Shown: positions 58,682-64,000 of the stretch, piece after piece
How positions within the stretch are numbered: position 1 is the stretch's first letter
How the letters are laid out: each line of letters opens with the position of its first letter
Assembly: GCA_024710355.1 (NCBI GenBank)
Contig: JANJUX010000004.1
Location: 1 to 64,000 of the forward strand
DNA length: 64,000 nucleotides
Source: Candidatus Rifleibacteriota bacterium
GTDB lineage: Bacteria > Muiribacteriota > Ozemobacteria > Ozemobacterales > Ozemobacteraceae
Direction of reading: 5' to 3'
Program-made: the position numbers and the translations under genes
Notes under the pieces: model-generated
Seen by the model: only the letters and a program-made list of their open reading frames with translations
Database searches by the model: none
Told to the model about the DNA's origin: nothing

Positions 58682-61545
58682 AGGCTGTTGAGCTCCTTCA
58701 GCTCGAAGAGCTCGTCAGCATGTCTCAGCAGTTCTATGTTAAGGCCCGAAATGGCATCTGCAACCGTGCCACTGAGCATTATCCTTGTCGTCAACCCCTT
58801 TTTGCTGGCAGCTTCGCAATGTTCTGCGCCACTTCTGGCTTTTCCGATAATAGAGAACTCTGATCTTATACCGGCTCGCAGAATGCCGGCCATGACCTGA
58901 CCTGAGTCAATCCCGATACCTATTTCGTATGTCTGTTCATGGGCCGTGGCTCTTTGCTGCTGAATTTTTCGGTGAGCGACCATCATCATTGCGGCAGCTT
59001 TCAAGGCTTTCTGGCATGAAATTTCGGGCTCGCCCGGAAAAAATGCAACGATGGCATCGCCGATGAACTGTTCGACCCTGCCAGATTGCCGATGAATAAT
59101 TTCGACCATTTCGCGCAGGTGAGTGTTGAGAAGCCTGGCGATAACTTCTGGTGCGTGACTTTCGGAGATGGTCGTAAAGCTTCTGATATCGGAAAAAAGT
59201 ACCGAACCTGAGATGGTCTGGGCGCTTGCGGTTTCATGACTTTCTCTGACCCCGGAATCGAATGTCGTCGATACGAATTTCCCCAGAAGCTTTCTTTCTT
59301 TGAGTCCCCGCAGCATCTGGGTCGTGGCTCTGGCCAGTTCGCCAAGTTCGTTGTTGAGCGGGTAATTGAATTCGCAGGTGTAATCACCTGAGGCTATGTG
59401 GTTGAAGACCTGGTTCAATTCGCCGGCCGGTTGAATCAGCAGTTTTGAAACCGCCGAAGCAAGAAGGTATATTGTTGCAGCAAGCATCGCCACAATTATT
59501 ATCAGCAGAATAAATTTGAGGTCTGCCATGGCCTTAACCCCTGAAAGGTCGATGATTGCACCGCCAAGATAATGTCTGACCTTGTTCATCGGCTCATAGA
59601 TGAAAATCGAATTGTTGTAGGCCTGCTCGATTCTAAAGTTATGATGCATGGAGGCCTCAAGAAAATGTAGAAAGTTTTTGCCGGTTTCGCTGCCACCGAT
59701 ACGGTTTTCAGATTCGACGCTGTTGAAACCCGAAGAAAGGTCGCGGCTGTAGCAGAAAAATTGACTGTCTTTGCCAGAGTTGAGAACTTTAAGTTCAGAT
59801 CTGATAATATCCCGCACCGTTTCTGAAATACTGATGGCAAGAATCAGGTAGCAGCCGATTTGCCCCTGTCTGCCAATTATCGAAGTGAAAAAAACATGTC
59901 TGGCAACTGTGCCGGCCTGAAAGCTGTTGATTCTTTCGAGCGACGACAGAAACACATCTTTGATCGAGGCGTTATTCTCGCCGCCGAGAGAATTTACCAG
60001 GGTCTTTTGCATTTTGCTCAGTTTAATCTGCGGGAACTCCGGATCTCTGGCGGTTAAAATCTTGTTTAGGTCGCCGGCCGAAATTACATAATAATCCAGA
60101 TGATACCTGGCAAAGGGGATTTCTGACGGTGATGTCAAATGGAAACCTTCTGCCCGGCCGGGTTGGATGACAAGAACGTAATTCAGAAAAAATCTGTGAC
60201 GGCGAAGACTCTCCTCAAGTCCTGTAAAACCTGATTTTTGCATTGTGGTATCACTGGCAATAAAAGCGTTCTGATAAAAGGGATCGGCCAGCATTTCTTT
60301 GATCAGTATGCCCGCCAGTCCGACGCTTTCTTCTGATTTTTCGTCGAGGATTTCTATCTGAGAATATGCATTTTTGACTTTCTGCTTTATTTCCGCTTCT
60401 TTTGACTGCTCGACCAGATTGAGCCCGAGATACAAAAACAGCGAAACTGGCAGCATTCCGGTCATGAAAAAGAGCATTCTGAAAGCGAGGGCCATGCTGA
60501 ATCCCTGATGGCGCAGCCGCAAAAAGAATACTGCCGACCAGAGAAGCGAAAAAACCGCGAGATCGCGTGGCAGTCCTTTGCCAGGAACCAAAGGGGCAGT
60601 GTTTTTGAACGAAATGGCAATAAAATAATGTGTGTCAGGGCTGATTATGTCTATGTAATGCAGCCATTCTCCGACAGGTGTGAGTTGTCGCCGCGGAAAA
60701 TCCTTGTTGCCAAACATCTTTTCAAGCGACAGATACGCCACTTTCTGCTGCTTTTCAAGCCCACTGAGTGGCGAATGAAGCGGGTTGAACACCGATGCAA
60801 CTTTTTCAGACTCAGGAAAGCAGACGAAAGCATTTTTGCTGATGCTGTCATTTAACTTATCTGCAAGACGTTTCAGACTTGCAGTGGTATTTTCAACGAA
60901 GTCTCCGGGCAGCAGAGCCATAAAGCCGCCGTTATTGCCGGTTTTTTGCCAGTAAAGATAATGCGGACTGCTTTCGAACTGAACGGGTGTTAAAACTCCG
61001 AGACGCTGGGCTGCAAGATATTCAGGGGCCGAATTTTCGCCGAAAAGCCCCGAAATGAATTTTTCGTTGCGGCGTCTTGTGCTATCGTCTGAATGTTTCT
61101 CGCGCAGATTGATCAGCGCTGTGAAGGCCAGTTCCATGGCTTTGCGCTTTGAATTTTCGAGACCGGCTGCCGTGGCCAGCCTGAAGCTGTCTTTTTCGCG
61201 ATTGAATGCCCATATGCGGCATTTTTGCAGAATGTGCGGGTGCATGTGCTTGCGCAGCACTGCAGGTAGATGATTTTCGATGCCGGTCGGCTCAGCAGAA
61301 GCGATAGCCTCTAGTTCCTTAAGAACTTCTCTCGCAGAACTCTCGATCTGAAGAGTTGCAGAAAAACCGGCTCTTGCGCGTATCGTCAGTATTTCTGCCT
61401 GTTTTTTTCGATCTTCATGCTCGGCGCGGCGCGTATGCAACTGGTGATCGTGGAGAATCAGGTGGGCGCCAACGATATAAAGACAGCCGAGAAAAAGGGG
61501 AAAAGCCCAGGCAAAAGCCGACCTGATCTTGCCGTAGGAAATCAT
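58678..61545 (-). CDS. Membrane HAMP class III cyclase subunit, C1-like
   Basis: A 955-residue membrane protein with the same plan as its neighbours: extracytoplasmic sensory regions, membrane segments, HAMP (LIQPAGELNQVFNHIASGDYTCEF) and a C-terminal cyclase domain (about 775-950). Both metal aspartates are present, D786 in VLFSDIRSFT and D830 in FIGDAIVAFF, 44 residues apart as in mammalian C1. The base-recognition Lys is Q826, the base Asp is K902 (IIGKARSG), and the transition-state Asn and Arg are S905 and H909. It cannot be active as a homodimer by the known mechanism but could supply the metal site to a C2-like partner. Confidence 0.88.
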   Translation of the reverse strand: MISYGKIRSAFAWAFPLFLGCLYIVGAHLILHDHQLHTRRAEHEDRKKQAEILTIRARAGFSATLQIESSAREVLKELEAIASAEPTGIENHLPAVLRKHMHPHILQKCRIWAFNREKDSFRLATAAGLENSKRKAMELAFTALINLREKHSDDSTRRRNEKFISGLFGENSAPEYLAAQRLGVLTPVQFESSPHYLYWQKTGNNGGFMALLPGDFVENTTASLKRLADKLNDSISKNAFVCFPESEKVASVFNPLHSPLSGLEKQQKVAYLSLEKMFGNKDFPRRQLTPVGEWLHYIDIISPDTHYFIAISFKNTAPLVPGKGLPRDLAVFSLLWSAVFFLRLRHQGFSMALAFRMLFFMTGMLPVSLFLYLGLNLVEQSKEAEIKQKVKNAYSQIEILDEKSEESVGLAGILIKEMLADPFYQNAFIASDTTMQKSGFTGLEESLRRHRFFLNYVLVIQPGRAEGFHLTSPSEIPFARYHLDYYVISAGDLNKILTARDPEFPQIKLSKMQKTLVNSLGGENNASIKDVFLSSLERINSFQAGTVARHVFFTSIIGRQGQIGCYLILAISISETVRDIIRSELKVLNSGKDSQFFCYSRDLSSGFNSVESENRIGGSETGKNFLHFLEASMHHNFRIEQAYNNSIFIYEPMNKVRHYLGGAIIDLSGVKAMADLKFILLIIIVAMLAATIYLLASAVSKLLIQPAGELNQVFNHIASGDYTCEFNYPLNNELGELARATTQMLRGLKERKLLGKFVSTTFDSGVRESHETASAQTISGSVLFSDIRSFTTISESHAPEVIARLLNTHLREMVEIIHRQSGRVEQFIGDAIVAFFPGEPEISCQKALKAAAMMMVAHRKIQQQRATAHEQTYEIGIGIDSGQVMAGILRAGIRSEFSIIGKARSGAEHCEAASKKGLTTRIMLSGTVADAISGLNIELLRHADELFELKELNSL

Positions 61546-64000
61546 TCGCTCTTGCCCCCGGAAAAATCTGCCAGGAACGCTTCGACAGCGTGAGTTTTGC
61601 CCTTGACACTGTTGATCGGCAGGCGGGTAAAATTGCAGTTGCCTGCAGCCATTCTGGCTGACGCTCCGGAAACAACCACTCCGCCACTATCCAGGCCTGA
61701 TGCAACCGTCGCCAGTCTTGCGGCCAGATTCACCGTATCGCCAACAACCGTTCGCGCCAGTCTGACATTGGCTGCCCCCATGACACCGGAGACGACTTCC
61801 CCCGAGTTGATACCGATGGCAGCATTGATTCCGTGATTCTGCCAGAGCTGCTGTTGAATGTTTCTCGCGCAGGCCATCGCTGCAGCCGCGATCATCTGCT
61901 GAGATCTGTCGGACACATGCGGAAAAACAACCATAACCTTATCTTCGATCATCTTGTCGATCTCGCCACCATGCTGAGAAACCATGGTAACTGCAGCCGA
62001 CAGATGCGACTGCATCAATGCAAACAGCTCTGACGGAGTCAGCTGACTCTGAAGGGTTTTAAAGCCTTTTATACTGGAAAAAAGCACGGTGGCTTCAATG
62101 ATTTTCGCCTGGTCATCGCTGTTTTTTGCTGTCGAACTTTCGCGCACGCTTTCAGAGACAAAGTTTTTGAGCAGCTCGCCTTCGGCCAGGCCGCCGGCCA
62201 TTTTATTAAAAGCCACAGCTGCAGCGGCGAACTCGTCTGGGTGCCGTTCATTTATCCGCACCGAGTAATCTTCAGCGATGATTTTTTGAGTTGCCTCAGT
62301 CAACTGCCTGATCGGTATGGTGAAATAGAGCGAAGATAAAAGCACCAGAAAAAGTGCACCCAAAACCATCAGGACAAAGTATCTGATAGCTGTGGCAGTG
62401 AGTTCCTGACTGATGCTGTCAAGGCTGCGGGTGTTTTTCTGCCCGCACAGGATGAGGTTTGAATACCGCGCCGGCAGAGTTTCAAAGATTGGTGAGCCAC
62501 TGGCATTAACATCCTGCATGACAAGTCGTGAACCGGTCAACAGAGATTGTTTGGCGAGTTCCATCAGGCCTGGAACTTTTTGTGATAATGTGTGAAAGCT
62601 TCCCGGGTCAGCGGTCAGAAACTCATTGTTGCCATACAGCGTTACCAGCACTGGTTTTGACGGGTCATCTGAAAGGCGATTTACAGGAAAATGCCGCCGG
62701 ATGGTTTCGGAAGAAAAAACGTATGTGAAGATATATTTCGCACGGTTGGCAAGCGTTATCGGTAGACTGAGTATGGCATTTTCGTCAAAAAATGATTGCA
62801 GGCGCAGCAGAGTGCCGGGGTCTTCCTGAAGACTGAAATAGCTTTGTTCGCCAAAAAGATTGAGCATGACGCTGTCGATTATTTCTGCTTTGATGTCGTC
62901 GAATCTTATCTCATCTATTTTTTCAGTTCTGGTATCTCTGTCTGATTTTGCCTGCTCATTCAGAATGTGCTTGAATCTTGGGCTGAACACCTCGTTTGCG
63001 AAAGCGTCTGATGTGGGGAAGATGTTGAAATCCTTCTGGTTATGACGGTATTCAACTTCAATGAGTTGTCTGTCTGGGGCAGTGAGCCAGATTTCGGGGT
63101 AGCAGGGTATTTTTCTCTGCTGCAAAACTTTTGCAGACATTGAAGCTACCAGTTCCGGGTAATCCGTCGAAACCGCCAGATCGGTAAACGATGCGATCTG
63201 CTCGATCGAGTTCATGCCTCTGACAAAATTGACGGAGCTGCGAAAATTGGAATATGTGCTCAGATCGAGGTCTTCAAGCTCGGCCGACAGATCGCTGGCG
63301 GCTTTGTTGCGTTGGATCTTGAAATTTGCAACCACGTATTCATTGGCCAGATAAAGCCCCGAGGTAAAGGGTACCATGCTGACAAGTGTGAAGACCAGAA
63401 TGATAAAGTTTCTCAGGGACAGCCTGACTTTACGGTCGAAAAGCACATGGTCGACCATGAGTTTCCAGACGGCACAGCCGGCGATGGCAAAGATACAAAG
63501 CAGTATTTTTAACCCCGGTTGCCCGGGTAATTTGGGCATTGGCGTCACAATCGCCACCTGCCATGGGATTTTGGGGTCGAAGGGGGTAAAAAGAACAAGC
63601 CATTGGCCCAGCTCCAGCCTGCTGATTCCTGGCTTTTCACGGCCCGTTGCCTCGATGACTTTTTTTCCGAGCCCCGGGTGTTTCATAAACCACGCAGAAA
63701 AGACCGGTCTGATTGCTTTGCTGCCGCCAAAAAAGACAATCCCGGCATTTGTATCTTTCCACATCAGTGCGGCTTTTCTGGCAGCTGTTCTTATTCCTGC
63801 CCGTGACAGATCGATCAGCACGTTCATCAGATAGTCTTTTTTCGAGCGCAGGGTTAACAGCATTCTGGTCGATTCAGTGTCGCGGACAATCAGCTGGTTA
63901 GCCTTAACTCTGTCGCCAGAAGACTTCAGAAAGCCAAGATTGAAGATCAGGCCGACGTCGGTCAGTTGTTTTTGCAGCTGTTCTATCGCACCTTGCGGCG
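61542..64000 (-). CDS. Membrane HAMP class III cyclase subunit, C2-like (partial)
   Basis: The reading frame is open to the window end, so the 5' end is missing; an internal ATG at 63863 is not the true start. Visible parts: an extracytoplasmic region, membrane segments, a second extracytoplasmic domain, HAMP (IRQLTEATQKIIAEDYSVRI) and a cyclase domain. The first metal Asp is Ser (VLFSSIKGF, codon 62073-62075); the second Asp (IEDKVMVVF, codon 61941-61943), the base Lys and Asp, and the transition-state Asn and Arg (GDTVNLAARL, codons at 61728-61730 and 61716-61718) are intact. It is paralogous to the protein at 55835 over the visible length and is C2-like in the same way. Confidence 0.87.
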   Translation of the reverse strand, partial: PQGAIEQLQKQLTDVGLIFNLGFLKSSGDRVKANQLIVRDTESTRMLLTLRSKKDYLMNVLIDLSRAGIRTAARKAALMWKDTNAGIVFFGGSKAIRPVFSAWFMKHPGLGKKVIEATGREKPGISRLELGQWLVLFTPFDPKIPWQVAIVTPMPKLPGQPGLKILLCIFAIAGCAVWKLMVDHVLFDRKVRLSLRNFIILVFTLVSMVPFTSGLYLANEYVVANFKIQRNKAASDLSAELEDLDLSTYSNFRSSVNFVRGMNSIEQIASFTDLAVSTDYPELVASMSAKVLQQRKIPCYPEIWLTAPDRQLIEVEYRHNQKDFNIFPTSDAFANEVFSPRFKHILNEQAKSDRDTRTEKIDEIRFDDIKAEIIDSVMLNLFGEQSYFSLQEDPGTLLRLQSFFDENAILSLPITLANRAKYIFTYVFSSETIRRHFPVNRLSDDPSKPVLVTLYGNNEFLTADPGSFHTLSQKVPGLMELAKQSLLTGSRLVMQDVNASGSPIFETLPARYSNLILCGQKNTRSLDSISQELTATAIRYFVLMVLGALFLVLLSSLYFTIPIRQLTEATQKIIAEDYSVRINERHPDEFAAAAVAFNKMAGGLAEGELLKNFVSESVRESSTAKNSDDQAKIIEATVLFSSIKGFKTLQSQLTPSELFALMQSHLSAAVTMVSQHGGEIDKMIEDKVMVVFPHVSDRSQQMIAAAAMACARNIQQQLWQNHGINAAIGINSGEVVSGVMGAANVRLARTVVGDTVNLAARLATVASGLDSGGVVVSGASARMAAGNCNFTRLPINSVKGKTHAVEAFLADFSGGKSE

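Noticed and set aside
1..64000. Mobile elements, prophage, CRISPR arrays and tRNA attachment sites
   Set aside because: I saw no transposase, integrase, Cas gene, regularly spaced repeats or tRNA; gaps between genes are short and gene style is uniform.

Overview
The window is a gene-dense bacterial chromosome segment of moderate GC content with no tRNA, rRNA, CRISPR array, IS or prophage that I can see. It looks like a deep-branching diderm anaerobe. The content (gingipain-like C25 peptidase, orphan hydF, several PilT paralogues, HEAT/TPR fusion proteins, pseudopilins, large HAMP-cyclases) suggests a lineage like Candidatus Riflebacteria/Ozemobacteria. That placement is an inference from gene content, not proven here.

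Layout. 0-5.9 kb: exported superoxide dismutase, a secreted C25 cysteine peptidase, and lysC-lysA (aspartokinase, diaminopimelate decarboxylase-like). 6-11.5 kb: an exported unknown, an HD hydrolase, a membrane acyltransferase-like protein, hydF and convergent fabH. 11.5-17.3 kb: a structured 480-base intergenic region, two related exported proteins, a three-gene pseudopilin cluster and a MerR-like coiled-coil protein. 17.3-23.5 kb (minus strand): TPR protein, a moeA-unknown-thioredoxin-permease operon, and a large exported unknown. 23.6-29.7 kb: recD2, a glycine-zipper protein, rsmD, recG (apparently with an ATT start codon) and a 61-residue DUF4177-like protein. 29.7-39.5 kb: two HEAT-TPR proteins around a divergent promoter, four tandem PilT-family ATPases of progressively degraded active site, and two pseudopilins. 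39.5-48.9 kb (minus strand): recN, a SpoIID-like protein, a metal permease fused to an HMA domain, and a K+ uptake operon (exported TPR protein, trkH, trkA, HAMP-PAS protein). 49.2-54.2 kb: membrane FHA protein, exported TPR protein with a short upstream tatA, and an acidic-tailed exported protein. 54.2-64 kb (minus strand): three membrane class III nucleotide cyclase genes and a gamma-glutamyltransferase-like gene, each pair joined by an ATGA overlap; the first cyclase runs off the window end.

The most interesting system is the cyclase operon. The middle protein keeps both metal-binding aspartates but has lost the base-recognition and transition-state residues. The two flanking proteins have lost the first metal aspartate but keep the base-recognition lysine and aspartate and the transition-state asparagine and arginine. 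This is the division of labour of mammalian C1/C2 adenylyl cyclase halves, so the operon may encode an obligate heterodimeric sensor cyclase with one C1-like and two alternative C2-like subunits.

Other notable patterns: the PilT array ends in two probable pseudo-ATPases; five genes on both strands have a promoter-like -10 hexamer ending only 6-7 nt before the start codon and no Shine-Dalgarno sequence (probable leaderless mRNAs); and recG appears to start at ATT.
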